Notes: generated by a model not told the origin, from the sequence alone. Positions 1 through 7,540 are shown, counted from the first letter of the stretch. The stretch is 10,266 nucleotides of DNA from Actinomycetes bacterium (GCA_031268615.1 JAIRWZ010000101.1:1-10266); one strand, 5' to 3'. Translations and numbers: made by a program.

Positions 1-760
1 TGACGACGCTGGCTCCGGTCGGCGTGGCCTTGAGATAGGAGATAACCACGCCAATAAAAAAGCACACAACGGATACCACAGCAGAGCAAATCGTCACACT
101 GCGAAACGTTTTGCAAAGCCGCATGGAGGTGAGCGCCGGGAAGATAATAAGGCTTGAAATGAGGAGCGCTCCCATCATCCGCATGCCTAACACGATGGTA
201 ATTGCGGTCAGAAAGGCTATCAACATGTTGTAAAGTTCGGTTTTCACGCCTGTTGCCTTCGCGAAGTTTTCATCGAAGGTGACGGCAAATATTTTGTTAT
301 AGAACAGAATGAACAGCGCCAGCACGACGACGGCAAGGACAATTGACAGCTTGACGTCAGCGGCGCTCATGGCCAGTATCGAGCCGAACAAATAGTTACA
401 CACATCCATGTTCATTCCAGTGGTCAGTGAAATGGCAATGACTCCGATGGCAAGTGAGCTGGTCGAGATGAGAGCGATGGCCGCGTCGCCCTTTATGGTG
501 CTGTTTTCGCTGATACGCAAGAGCAGAAATGCTGCCAACACCACAATGGGTATGGACACGGTAAGCGGTGCGGCATTCATTGCGGTGGCAATCGCCAACG
601 TTCCAAACCCGACATGGGACAAGCCGTCTCCGATCATCGAATAGCGCTTCAGCACGAGGCTGACGCCGAGCAGGGCGGCACAAAGCGCGACGAGCAGTCC
701 GATAATTACGGCGCGAACCAGAAAGGTATAGGAAAACATTTCGATGAGAGTGTTAAACAT
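1..760 (-). CDS. znuB: Metal ABC transporter permease, ZnuB/AdcB type (3' end outside window)
   Basis: This is the membrane subunit of an ABC-3 family importer for zinc or a related divalent metal. Reading leftward from the ATG at 760-758 gives 253 codons without a stop, so the C-terminus lies beyond base 1. The protein begins MFNTLIEMFSYTFLVRA and shows several hydrophobic segments. The family block KRYSMIGDGLSHVGFG lies near residues 38-53, and GMRMMGALLISSLIIFPAL near residues 190-210, which is typical of ABC-3 permeases. The start codon overlaps the last codons of the ATPase gene by 8 bases, indicating translational coupling in one operon. Known for the family: the permease dimer forms the transport channel energised by ZnuC and fed by ZnuA. 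Metal choice (Zn or Mn) cannot be read from this subunit. Confidence 0.93.
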   Translation of the reverse strand, partial: MFNTLIEMFSYTFLVRAVIIGLLVALCAALLGVSLVLKRYSMIGDGLSHVGFGTLAIATAMNAAPLTVSIPIVVLAAFLLLRISENSTIKGDAAIALISTSSLAIGVIAISLTTGMNMDVCNYLFGSILAMSAADVKLSIVLAVVVLALFILFYNKIFAVTFDENFAKATGVKTELYNMLIAFLTAITIVLGMRMMGALLISSLIIFPALTSMRLCKTFRSVTICSAVVSVVCFFIGVVISYLKATPTGASVV

Positions 761-1508
761 GCGCAGTCTGCTTCCCTTCGGGTAGTTTTGTTTCGGGCTG
801 TTTCGTTTCGTCTACGCCGATAAAGCGCTTGCCGATACTTGATTGTGCGTAGTCGGCGCTGCTGCCGAAAAAGGCCTGCGTGTTTTCCAGATGAAGGATA
901 TGACTGGCGTACTTGACGGCACTGTGGATGTCGTGAGACACCACCATGATGGTAAGTCCCTCGTTTTGGTTAATGTCGGCAATCAGGTGGTAGAGTTCCT
1001 GCGTCACCACCGGGTCAAGTCCCGCAACCGGTTCATCCAGCAAGAGCAGCTTTTTTGTGGCGCAGAGCGCGCGTGCCAAGAGGACTCGTTGTTGTTGGCC
1101 GCCTGATAGTTCGCGGTAGCAACGGTTCCGAAGGTTTTCAATGCCCAGACGTTGGATATTGTCTTCGGCGGCGTGTTTGTCAGCTTTTGAGTAGAACGGA
1201 GAGATACCGCGCGCGCCCATACGTCCCGACAACACAACTTCGTAGGCGCTCGCTGGAAAATCTTTCTGTGCGGCGGTTTGCTGGGGAAGGTATCCGATTT
1301 CATCGGCATGTAAGTCATCGCCCATCAAAATCCGCCCTGATTGGGGCGCCTTCAGGCGCAGAAGCCCCTTGACGAGGGTACTTTTGCCGGAGCCGTTTTC
1401 GCCGACGATACAGAGATAATCGCCGCGGCAGACCTCAAAGTTCAGGTTGCTGACGACGGTGTTACCCTCATAGGCAAAGGAAGCGTTTTGGCAGGTAATG
1501 AGCGTCAT
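753..1508 (-). CDS. znuC: Metal ABC transporter ATP-binding protein, ZnuC/AdcC type
   Basis: This cytoplasmic ATPase powers the metal importer. The 251-residue protein has every ABC landmark in order: Walker A GENGSGKST (36-44), Q-loop YLPQQ (73-77), signature LSGGQQQR (134-141), Walker B LLLLDEP (154-160), D-loop GLD (163-165) and switch histidine H192 in VVSHD. The length is normal for ZnuC. The tail after about residue 226 is charged and poorly conserved, rich in K, E, T and P. The gene starts 3 bases after the znuA stop and overlaps the permease start by 8 bases. No strong ribosome site is visible immediately upstream, which fits coupling to znuA translation. The neighbouring lipoprotein and the Fur-family regulator support metal uptake over any other ABC-3 substrate. 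Confidence 0.95.
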   Translation of the reverse strand: MTLITCQNASFAYEGNTVVSNLNFEVCRGDYLCIVGENGSGKSTLVKGLLRLKAPQSGRILMGDDLHADEIGYLPQQTAAQKDFPASAYEVVLSGRMGARGISPFYSKADKHAAEDNIQRLGIENLRNRCYRELSGGQQQRVLLARALCATKKLLLLDEPVAGLDPVVTQELYHLIADINQNEGLTIMVVSHDIHSAVKYASHILHLENTQAFFGSSADYAQSSIGKRFIGVDETKQPETKLPEGKQTAHV

Positions 1509-1511
1509 GAG

Positions 1512-2534
1512 CTAATCCAGCGCCTCTTTCAATGCTTCTACATTCCCGCTCATCAGGTCGAGGTAGGTTCGCCCTGCCTGAAAATCCTCTTTGCTGATGT
1601 TGTGGCAGGCGTGCAACAGACGCACCTTGGCTCCGGTTGCCTCTGCTATGGTGTCGGCCATTTTCTCATTACTCAGTTCGATATGAAATACGACGGGTAT
1701 TTTTTCCGCGTTAATCTTATCAATCAGGAATTTGACCGTAGCCGCGTTTGCTTCGGTCTCGGTGGAGCAGCCAGGGAAAGCAGCGAAATAGTCCAACCCG
1801 TAGGCGTCCGTGAAGTAGCGGAAGGGAAAGCGATCGCCGAAGACGATGGTCTTTCGACTGGCTTCCGCAGTGACCTGCGTAAAGGCTGCGTCCAATTCCT
1901 TAAGTTTTGTAAGGTAGGCAACCGTGTTGCTTTGGTAGGTGCCGGCATTTTCCGTATCAAGGGCGCAGAGTGCATCGGAAATCTTTTGCGTGATGAGCAT
2001 TGCATTGCGCGGGGAAGTCCAGACGTGTTCGTCGTATTCCACTTCTTCCGCTTCTGCGCCGCCTGTCTCGTCTGCTTCCTCCTCTTCTTCCTCCATGCCT
2101 TCGACGATTTCTTCTTCACGTACCTCTACACAGTCCATCAGCGTGATGACTTTCATGTGGGAGGTGTCCATAGATTCAAGAACTTCGTTTACCCACTGGT
2201 CGGATTCTCCGCCGACATAGACGAAGACATCGCAGTTCTGGATTTTGATGATGTCTTGGGGCGTTGGCTCAAAGCTGTGGCTTTCAGACGCGGGGGGCAA
2301 GAGCATGGTCACCTCTGCTTTGTCGCCCACTATCTGGCGGGTAAAGTCATACGGAGGAAAGATGGTAGTGACAACACTAAGTTTTTTGCCGCCGGGTTCC
2401 GTTGCGCTTTGGTTGGTGGCAGATTCAGACTGTCCACAGCCCGTCAGCACAAGTGCGAGTAGCAGCATTGCGATAAGCGCTAGTTTGAACAGCGCCTCGG
2501 TTGCTGCTTGGGACAGTGATGGTGATTTTCTCAT
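1512..2534 (-). CDS. znuA: Zinc/manganese-binding lipoprotein, ZnuA/AdcA type, with acidic loop
   Basis: This is the extracellular metal-binding subunit (solute-binding family 9) of the importer, 340 residues from the chosen start. The reading frame stays open upstream to 2594, but the ATG at 2534-2532 has GGAGG nine bases before it and gives a proper lipoprotein signal: basic MRKSP, a hydrophobic stretch at 16-30, and lipobox LTGC with C33. Conserved metal-site landmarks are H86 in SHSFEPTP, H170 in DEHVWTSP, and H308/H311 in LLHACHN. The position that often carries the motif HDAF reads GDRFPF (233-238), with no histidine. Between residues 139 and 168 lies a strongly acidic segment with runs of Glu, in the place where many ZnuA proteins have a His-rich loop. 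The gene follows fur by 25 bases and precedes znuC by 3. Zn is the likeliest substrate, but Mn is possible. Confidence 0.93.
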   Translation of the reverse strand: MRKSPSLSQAATEALFKLALIAMLLLALVLTGCGQSESATNQSATEPGGKKLSVVTTIFPPYDFTRQIVGDKAEVTMLLPPASESHSFEPTPQDIIKIQNCDVFVYVGGESDQWVNEVLESMDTSHMKVITLMDCVEVREEEIVEGMEEEEEEADETGGAEAEEVEYDEHVWTSPRNAMLITQKISDALCALDTENAGTYQSNTVAYLTKLKELDAAFTQVTAEASRKTIVFGDRFPFRYFTDAYGLDYFAAFPGCSTETEANAATVKFLIDKINAEKIPVVFHIELSNEKMADTIAEATGAKVRLLHACHNISKEDFQAGRTYLDLMSGNVEALKEALD

Positions 2535-2543
2535 GGGACAGAA

Positions 2544-2548
2544 CCTCC
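2544..2548 (-). promoter_or_regulatory. Ribosome binding site deciding the znuA start
   Basis: GGAGG on the minus strand lies nine bases before the ATG at 2534. It argues for this start over the upstream ATG at 2594, which would overlap the end of the fur gene and place 20 extra residues before the lipoprotein signal. Confidence 0.8.
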
Positions 2549-2559
2549 GTATTCCTGGT

Positions 2560-2970
2560 CTAAGGCTTTTCATGACAGTCTTCGCACATGCCATAAAACA
2601 CTGTTTTCATGGGATTGATTCTGAAATTATGCGAAGAAAAAACATGCTGTTCGAATTCATCGGCCTCGTTGCATTCGAGGTTGTAGAGCTTGCCGCAACC
2701 GTCACACTTCATATGAAGGCTGTCGTTTTGCGGTTCGCTGACGTAGCGATAACAGGCGCTGGGGATACCGTCTATGACCAGTTTGCGCACCCGGCCACTT
2801 TTTTCCAGCTTGTCCAGATGGCGATAGATAGTTGTCAGACCGACAGAGATTCCCCTTTTCGCAAAATGGGCGGCAATATTTTCCGGGGTCAGATAGGTAT
2901 CGGCAACACCGGAAAGATACGCCAGAATAGCCTCACCCTGTCGGGTATGGTACCTGTTTGCTCTTGTCAT
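2560..2970 (-). CDS. zur: Fur-family metalloregulator, Zur-like
   Basis: This is a winged-helix transcriptional repressor of the Fur family, 136 residues, the usual length. The recognition region VGLTTIYRHLDKLEKSG spans 43-59. The structural zinc site is complete, with C89-x-x-C92 (CDGCG) and C129-x-x-C132 (CEDC). Possible regulatory ligands are H86 in SLHMKC and H109, H114 and C100 in the dimerisation domain. The ATG at 2970 was chosen because AGGAGG lies eight bases upstream; the longer open frame to 3036 would translate through the promoter. It heads the znuACB operon, and its own promoter carries a Fur-type palindrome, so autoregulation is expected. Zn sensing (Zur) is inferred from the neighbours. 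Fur- or PerR-type specificity cannot be excluded from sequence alone. Confidence 0.93.
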   Translation of the reverse strand: MTRANRYHTRQGEAILAYLSGVADTYLTPENIAAHFAKRGISVGLTTIYRHLDKLEKSGRVRKLVIDGIPSACYRYVSEPQNDSLHMKCDGCGKLYNLECNEADEFEQHVFSSHNFRINPMKTVFYGMCEDCHEKP

Positions 2971-2978
2971 GTCGTCCA

Positions 2979-2984
2979 CCTCCT
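2979..2984 (-). promoter_or_regulatory. Ribosome binding site deciding the fur/zur start
   Basis: AGGAGG on the minus strand lies eight bases before the ATG at 2970. It fixes the start of the regulator gene at this codon. Confidence 0.85.
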
Positions 2985-2989
2985 GTCGC

Positions 2990-3012
2990 AATATGAAAAT
3001 CATTTTCATATT
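2990..3012. promoter_or_regulatory. Fur/Zur-box operator, perfect 11-1-11 palindrome
   Basis: The left arm AATATGAAAAT (2990-3000), centre C (3001) and right arm ATTTTCATATT (3002-3012) form a perfect inverted repeat. Its core TGAAAAT-C-ATTTTCA is of the 7-1-7 type known for Fur, Zur and PerR boxes. It covers the likely transcription start and part of the -10 box of the leftward promoter, the classical place for repression by metal-loaded regulator. Confidence 0.88.
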
Positions 3013-3036
3013 ATTGCTTTCCCCTCCACCTGTCAA
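3008..3036 (-). promoter_or_regulatory. Sigma-70-type promoter of the fur/zur-znuACB operon
   Basis: Read leftward, the -35 box TTGACA (3036-3031) is a perfect consensus. It is followed by a 17-base spacer and a -10 box TAATAT (3013-3008). The start is expected near 3001, giving a leader of about 30 bases before the ATG at 2970. The -10 box overlaps the palindromic operator. Confidence 0.82.
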
Positions 3037-3113
3037 CTAGGTATCGCAAACCTGCCCCGGGAGGAAGTGGGGCGAGAGGGCGGCGCGCGTGGCGGGAGCT
3101 GATACGAGCTGTA

Positions 3114-3139
3114 TTGTTGGCGGGTCTGCGTGATATGAT
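3114..3139 (+). promoter_or_regulatory. Possible valS promoter with extended -10
   Basis: TATGAT at 3134-3139 is preceded by TGA (3131-3133), an extended -10 pattern. TTGTTG at 3114-3119 is the nearest -35-like hexamer, but the spacer is only 14 bases, so the extended -10 probably carries most of the signal. A 6-bp hairpin, CAGGTG (3157-3162) with CACCTG (3176-3181), lies in the leader. No T-box signature is evident. Confidence 0.45.
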
Positions 3140-3224
3140 GGTGGGCAGCAATTTAGCAGGTGGAACGCATAGCAGCACCTGGGAATGAACAGGCAGCATA
3201 ACCGCACACAGAAACGCACAGACC

Positions 3225-3231
3225 AGAAAGG
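3225..3231 (+). promoter_or_regulatory. Ribosome binding site supporting the GTG start of valS
   Basis: AGAAAGG lies ten bases before the GTG at 3242. The alternative in-frame ATG at 3185 has no comparable purine-rich site and would add 19 residues rich in Arg, Gln and Asn that are unlike ValS N-termini. Confidence 0.55.
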
Positions 3232-3241
3232 TAACGACGCC

Positions 3242-6058
3242 GTGAGTACGCTCGATTCCCGATATGACCCAAAGACCATTGAGGCCGACATTCTGGCTTC
3301 CTGGCTGGACAGTGGGGCCTTTGCGCAAGCGGTACCTGACGAGACGGCTGCTGGTGTGGACGCGCTCACTCCGCCGTATGTCATCACCATTCCGCCGCCC
3401 AATGTCACGGGCTCGCTGCACATGGGGCATGCGCTGAACAACACGCTGCAAGACGTGTTGATTCGCAAGAACCGCATGACGGGGCGGCCAACGCGCTGGA
3501 TTGTTGGGACCGACCATGCCGGCATTGCGACGCAGAACAAGGTCGAGCAAAAGCTGGCGCGCGAGGGCAAGACGCGCTATGACGTGGGGCGCGAGGCCTT
3601 CATCGACGCCTGTTGGGAGTGGCGGCGCGAACACGGTGGGCGCATTATCGGCCAGCTGAAGGCGATGGGCTGCTCGTGCGACTTTGATGATGAATGGTTT
3701 ACGATGAACGAATCCTACCAGCGTGCGGTGCGCGAGGTGTTCGTTGACTGGTACAACAAAGGGCTGATTTATCGCGGCAATCGTATCATCAACTGGTGCC
3801 CGCGCTGTACGACCGCGCTGTCCGATATCGAGGTCGAACACGAGGACAAACCCGGCAAACTGTGGCATATCCGCTATCCCCTGGTGGGCGCGCGACCGGA
3901 CGCTGGCGGCTTTGTCTCCGGCGCCGACGCTGACCCCGACCACATCGTCATCGCCACGACGCGACCGGAGACCATGCTGGGAGACGTCGCCGTGGCCGTC
4001 CACCCCGACGACGAACGCTACGCTGACCTCATCGGCAGCGTCGTGCTGCTGCCCTTGACCAATCGCGCTATCCCCATCATCGCCGACCCCTACGTGGACC
4101 CGGCGTTTGGCACGGGTGCGGTGAAAATCACCCCGGCTCACGACGCGAACGACTTTGAAGTCGGTCAGCGCCACAATCTGGAACAAATCAACATCCTGAA
4201 CCCTGACGCCACCATCAACGAACAGGGTGGCGTGTACGCGGGTCTGGACCGTTACGCTGCGCGCGCAGAAATCCTGCGCGACCTGCAGGAAGGTGGCTAT
4301 CTGGCCGCCACCGACGACCACGACCATGCTGTGGGGGTTTGCTATCGCTGCGCCACCGAAATCGAACCCTGGCTGTCCGAGCAATGGTTCGTCGATATGA
4401 AACCCCTGGCCGCGCCCGCCATTGCCGCCGTCCGCGACGGCCGCGTCCGTTTCCACCCTGCGCGTTGGGCCGACGTCTACTTCCATTGGATGGAAAATAT
4501 TCGTGACTGGTGCATTTCGCGGCAACTGTGGTGGGGGCACCGCATTCCGGTCTTTTATTGCGACAGCTGTGGTTGGGTGAGCGCGTCCATACATGACATA
4601 ACGACCTGTCCTGAATGTGGCGCTGCCGTCCGGCAAGACGAGGACGTGCTGGACACTTGGTTTTCGTCACAGCTGTGGCCTTTTGCGACGATGGGCTGGC
4701 CTGCGGGAACGGCAGACGCTTTGCCCCCGGCGGGTACGGGTGAGCTGGCCGGAACGGAAACCGCGCAGCTGCCGGTTGTCAAGGTAGACGGGGACAAGCG
4801 CAATCGCGAGCTGGACTATTTCTATCCAACCAGCGCCTTGTCCACGGCGCGCGATATCCTGTTTCTGTGGGTGGCCCGCATGATTGTGAGCGGCCTGTAT
4901 TTCTTAGACGAGGTGCCTTTCGCTGACGTGATTATCCACCCGACGGTATTCAACAAAGAGGGTAAGCGGATGAGCAAGTCGCTGGGCACGGGTATCGACC
5001 CGTTGGACTTAATGGAAGACTATGGCGCTGATGGTATGCGTTTTGGGTTGATGCTGCAGGTCACGGGTGTGCAGGATTTGAAATTCGATGAAGACAAGCT
5101 GCTGTCGAGCAGAAACTTTGCCAATAAGATATGGAATGCCGCCCGCTTCGTGCTGATGAATGTGGATGACATAGGTCTGCAAGTTGTTCCTGCAATCTGT
5201 CCCAAGCCTGTCCAGCTGGCAGACCGCTGGATTCTGTCGCGGTTGGCAGGGCTGGCTGGCAAGGTGAGTGATGGCATCGACGGCTTTGAGTTCGGCGAGG
5301 TAGCGCGTCTGCTCTATGACTTTTTCTGGAACGAGTTCTGCGACTGGTATATCGAGTTGGCAAAAGCACGGCTGAACGGGTCGGCTGAACAGCGCGCAGA
5401 AGTCCAGCAGGTACTGCTGTACACCTTGGACCAGTCCTTGCGTTTATTACACCCGATTATGCCCTTCATTACCGAAGAGATTTGGCGCAAGCTGCCGCTG
5501 GACCGCTCTGCGGATGGCGCTATGCTCTTGCGTGCCGCCTGGCCCGATACTGAAGCCTTGGCAGCGGCTTGGGATGACCCGGACGCGGAGCGCCGTATTG
5601 AGTTACTGAAGGCGGTGGTTTCCGGTGTACGCAATCCGCGTTCTCGGTACGGCTTGAGTCCGAAAGAGCCGCTGACTGCGGTGGTCAAGGTAGCTGCCGC
5701 CGATGATGAGGCGGTGCTGTGCGAGCTGGCAGAACAAATCAAGGCTCTTGCGACAGTGTCCCGGCTGACAGTAGGCAGGGACAGCAGCAGACCCTCCCAT
5801 GCGGCGGTGACAGTAGCGGCAGGTCTGGAAATATACGTCCCACTGGAGGGCTTGGTAGACTTTGCGACGGAGGCGAAACGGCTGACGAAAACCCGCGACA
5901 AGCAGGCGACTGACCTTGCAAAGCTGGAAAAGAAACTGTCCAATCCGGGATTTTTGGAAAAAGCCGCCCCGGAAGTGATAGAAAAAGACCGCGCTCGTGC
6001 TGCAGAGCTGGCAGAAGCGGTCAGCGCACTGGACGTTCAGCTACAGGAAATTTCGTAG
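3242..6058 (+). CDS. valS: Valyl-tRNA synthetase
   Basis: This cytoplasmic class Ia enzyme charges tRNA-Val with valine. It is 938 residues from the GTG at 3242. The HIGH-class motif appears as HMGH (60-63) within PPPNVTGSLHMGHAL, and the KMSKS motif as RMSKS (576-580). The editing domain carries TTRPETMLGD. Cys pairs CDSC and CPEC form a likely zinc knuckle before VLDTWFSS. The C-terminus ends with the Lys/Glu/Ala-rich coiled-coil arm that contacts tRNA. Between GWP (485-487) and ELDYFYPT (from 523) there is a 35-residue linker where ValS proteins usually have only a few residues. The stop codon TAG falls within one end of a palindromic element. folC follows after 98 bases without an obvious promoter of its own, so co-transcription is likely. 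The start choice (3242 against 3185) is the only uncertain point. Confidence 0.95.
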   Translation: MSTLDSRYDPKTIEADILASWLDSGAFAQAVPDETAAGVDALTPPYVITIPPPNVTGSLHMGHALNNTLQDVLIRKNRMTGRPTRWIVGTDHAGIATQNKVEQKLAREGKTRYDVGREAFIDACWEWRREHGGRIIGQLKAMGCSCDFDDEWFTMNESYQRAVREVFVDWYNKGLIYRGNRIINWCPRCTTALSDIEVEHEDKPGKLWHIRYPLVGARPDAGGFVSGADADPDHIVIATTRPETMLGDVAVAVHPDDERYADLIGSVVLLPLTNRAIPIIADPYVDPAFGTGAVKITPAHDANDFEVGQRHNLEQINILNPDATINEQGGVYAGLDRYAARAEILRDLQEGGYLAATDDHDHAVGVCYRCATEIEPWLSEQWFVDMKPLAAPAIAAVRDGRVRFHPARWADVYFHWMENIRDWCISRQLWWGHRIPVFYCDSCGWVSASIHDITTCPECGAAVRQDEDVLDTWFSSQLWPFATMGWPAGTADALPPAGTGELAGTETAQLPVVKVDGDKRNRELDYFYPTSALSTARDILFLWVARMIVSGLYFLDEVPFADVIIHPTVFNKEGKRMSKSLGTGIDPLDLMEDYGADGMRFGLMLQVTGVQDLKFDEDKLLSSRNFANKIWNAARFVLMNVDDIGLQVVPAICPKPVQLADRWILSRLAGLAGKVSDGIDGFEFGEVARLLYDFFWNEFCDWYIELAKARLNGSAEQRAEVQQVLLYTLDQSLRLLHPIMPFITEEIWRKLPLDRSADGAMLLRAAWPDTEALAAAWDDPDAERRIELLKAVVSGVRNPRSRYGLSPKEPLTAVVKVAAADDEAVLCELAEQIKALATVSRLTVGRDSSRPSHAAVTVAAGLEIYVPLEGLVDFATEAKRLTKTRDKQATDLAKLEKKLSNPGFLEKAAPEVIEKDRARAAELAEAVSALDVQLQEIS

Positions 6059-6138
6059 GGGACGCCTTTCGCCCAGAGGACGATTGGCGTCAGTCAGACG
6101 GACAGCAACCCAACCTCCGGCTGTGTTGCTGTCCCTAC
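6055..6138. repeat. Palindromic element with short inverted ends, overlapping the valS stop
   Basis: GTAGGGGAC (6055-6063) and GTCCCTAC (6131-6138) are inverted with one bulged G. Inside are two stem-loops: GACGCC/GGCGTC (6061-6066 with 6086-6091) and a perfect 10-bp stem GGACAGCAAC/GTTGCTGTCC (6100-6109 with 6125-6134). Neither is followed by a T run on either strand, so intrinsic termination is not supported. The layout resembles REP- or MITE-like dispersed repeats. Copy number cannot be judged from one window. Confidence 0.6.
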
Positions 6139-6156
6139 AACGGTACGGCATAGGGT

Positions 6157-7494
6157 ATGACAGGAAACACGCACAACATAAACCCCTCTCTGGAAAACGT
6201 TGCGGCGGTGTGCGAGGCGGCCGGCAATCCGCAGCGCTCCTTCGCCGTCGTGCAGGTGGCCGGTACCAATGGCAAGACCTCGACGGCACGCCTCATCAGT
6301 GCCTTGTTGCGCGAGGAAGGACTGCGCACGGGACTCTACACCAGCCCAGAGCTGATGGATGAGACCGAGCGAATTGTCATCGACGGCACCCCGATTACCC
6401 GCAACCGTCTGGACGGTAGTCTGGCGACAGCGTGCGATGTCGCCGCTGACATTGGCATTACGCTGACGGAATTCGAACGCTACACGGTCGCCTGTTTTCT
6501 CGCCCTGCGCGCTGCTGCGGTTGACTTTGCCGTATTGGAAGTAGGGCTGGGTGGCAAGTGGGACGCGACCAGCGTAGCGCGACCAGCCGTAGCCGTCATT
6601 ACCGGCATTGCGTTGGACCACACACAACTTCTGGGTGACACCGTCGAAGAAATCGCGGCTGACAAAGCGCATATCATCAAGCCCGGCGCGACGGTAGTCT
6701 TGGGGGAAAGTGTGAGCGCTACCGCGCCCATTTTCTGCGACCGCGCCCGACAGATGGGAGCGCCAATATACGCGGTAGTCGGCGCTGATGAAACTTTTTA
6801 CGGTGGGCTTGACCCGGTATCCCGGTCCTTGCAGCCTGCCGCAAGCTGCACCAAGCAATCTACTGGCCCTGAGGGAGATTCCGGCTTGAAGGCCGGAATG
6901 ACCGACACCGCAACCTCCTATTCGGTGACAATAAGCTCTCCGTTTCTGACCACTTTTACCGTCACAACCCCTCACGCACGCTATGATGACCTGACACTAC
7001 ACGCCCCCGCCTACCAAGCCAGTAACGCCGCCACCGCCATCACCGCCGTCGAAGCCGTGCTGGGTCGCGCCCTGAACCCGGCAGCAGTGCGCGCCGCCTG
7101 CGCCACGACCACTTTTCCTGGACGCTTCGAACTCATTCGAAAGCAACCCCCGCTCATCTTTGACGGCGCGCACAACCCGCAGGCGGTCCAGCTGCTTGCC
7201 GCACAGGTCAGACAGCTTCCGTATCAGCCAACTATTGCCCTGGGTGTGTTGGCAGACAAGGACGTCAACGGGATTGTGGACGCACTCACCCCCCTCAACT
7301 GCCCCTTTATCCCCCTCACGCCCCCCAGCCCCCGCGCCCTACCCGCCCTGGAACTGGCACAGGTCATAAAAAGACGGGGAGGAACCGTAGAAAGACCTCC
7401 GACAGAATCCACCCTGAAAGAGGCAGCTACCCAACCGCTGCTCATCACCGGTAGTCTGACCCTGTATCCTCTGATTCATCTCCATATTAGTTAG
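6157..7494 (+). CDS. folC: Folylpolyglutamate synthase / dihydrofolate synthase
   Basis: This is a Mur-ligase-family enzyme that adds glutamate to folates (and, in bifunctional forms, to dihydropteroate) using ATP in the cytoplasm. It has 445 residues. Landmarks are the P-loop GTNGKTST (36-43), YTSPEL (61-66), EVGLGGKWDAT (128-138), LDHTQLLGDT (153-162), the DKAHIIK lysine region (169-175) and the C-terminal-domain motif FDGAHNP (335-341). GKTS, where many bacteria have GKGS, is typical of actinobacterial forms. A loop at about residues 219-256 is longer than usual and is encoded by DNA containing two palindromes. The ribosome site is weak (AGGG one base before the ATG), so coupling to valS transcription is likely. 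The last codons after LYPLI (HLHIS) diverge from a second decayed copy of this 3' end near 8587, suggesting that the natural terminus was replaced. Confidence 0.93.
   Translation: MTGNTHNINPSLENVAAVCEAAGNPQRSFAVVQVAGTNGKTSTARLISALLREEGLRTGLYTSPELMDETERIVIDGTPITRNRLDGSLATACDVAADIGITLTEFERYTVACFLALRAAAVDFAVLEVGLGGKWDATSVARPAVAVITGIALDHTQLLGDTVEEIAADKAHIIKPGATVVLGESVSATAPIFCDRARQMGAPIYAVVGADETFYGGLDPVSRSLQPAASCTKQSTGPEGDSGLKAGMTDTATSYSVTISSPFLTTFTVTTPHARYDDLTLHAPAYQASNAATAITAVEAVLGRALNPAAVRAACATTTFPGRFELIRKQPPLIFDGAHNPQAVQLLAAQVRQLPYQPTIALGVLADKDVNGIVDALTPLNCPFIPLTPPSPRALPALELAQVIKRRGGTVERPPTESTLKEAATQPLLITGSLTLYPLIHLHIS
6830..6899. repeat. Two palindromes inserted in frame within folC
   Basis: TGCAGC (6830-6835) pairs with GCTGCA (6845-6850), and ATTCCGGC (6878-6885) pairs perfectly with GCCGGAAT (6892-6899) across a 6-base loop. 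Together they encode part of an extra loop in FolC, including residues 241-248 (DSGLKAGM). In-frame palindromic inserts of this kind are known in other bacteria, such as Rickettsia palindromic elements; relationship to any of them is not claimed. Confidence 0.55.
7360..7476 (+). repeat. folC 3' end, upstream copy of a direct repeat
   Basis: This stretch of folC is repeated in decayed form at 8468-8587. The best-matched part, 7423-7476, aligns with 8533-8587 at 46 of 54 positions by hand count, plus one inserted T in the downstream copy. Similarity stops sharply after CTGTATCCTCTGATT (7462-7476). Confidence 0.7.
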
Positions 7495-7540
7495 AATGTG
7501 CCAATTTGTGACAACGCGAAAACGTATCAGTGGAAGGGTT

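Noticed and set aside
1341..2462. Plus-strand open frame of 373 codons antisense to znuA and znuC
   Set aside because: It is a shadow of two clearly identified genes on the other strand, with no recognisable domain and no ribosome site.
2535..2594. Longer znuA N-terminus starting at 2594
   Set aside because: It would overlap the fur coding end and precede the lipoprotein signal with 20 non-signal residues, while the ATG at 2534 has a strong GGAGG.
2971..3036. Longer Fur N-terminus starting at 3036
   Set aside because: It would translate through the promoter and operator. The ATG at 2970 has AGGAGG eight bases upstream and gives a standard-length protein.
3037..3241. T-box riboswitch before valS, prompted by AGGTGGAACGC at 3158-3168
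   Set aside because: The string lacks the full AGGGTGGNACCGCG pattern, no specifier stem or terminator is seen, and the leader from the likely start is only about 100 bases.
3011..4636. Long minus-strand open frame antisense to valS
   Set aside because: It has no family motifs, is Arg/Val/His-rich, and is the shadow of a GC-rich, well-supported valS frame. It also crosses the operon promoter.
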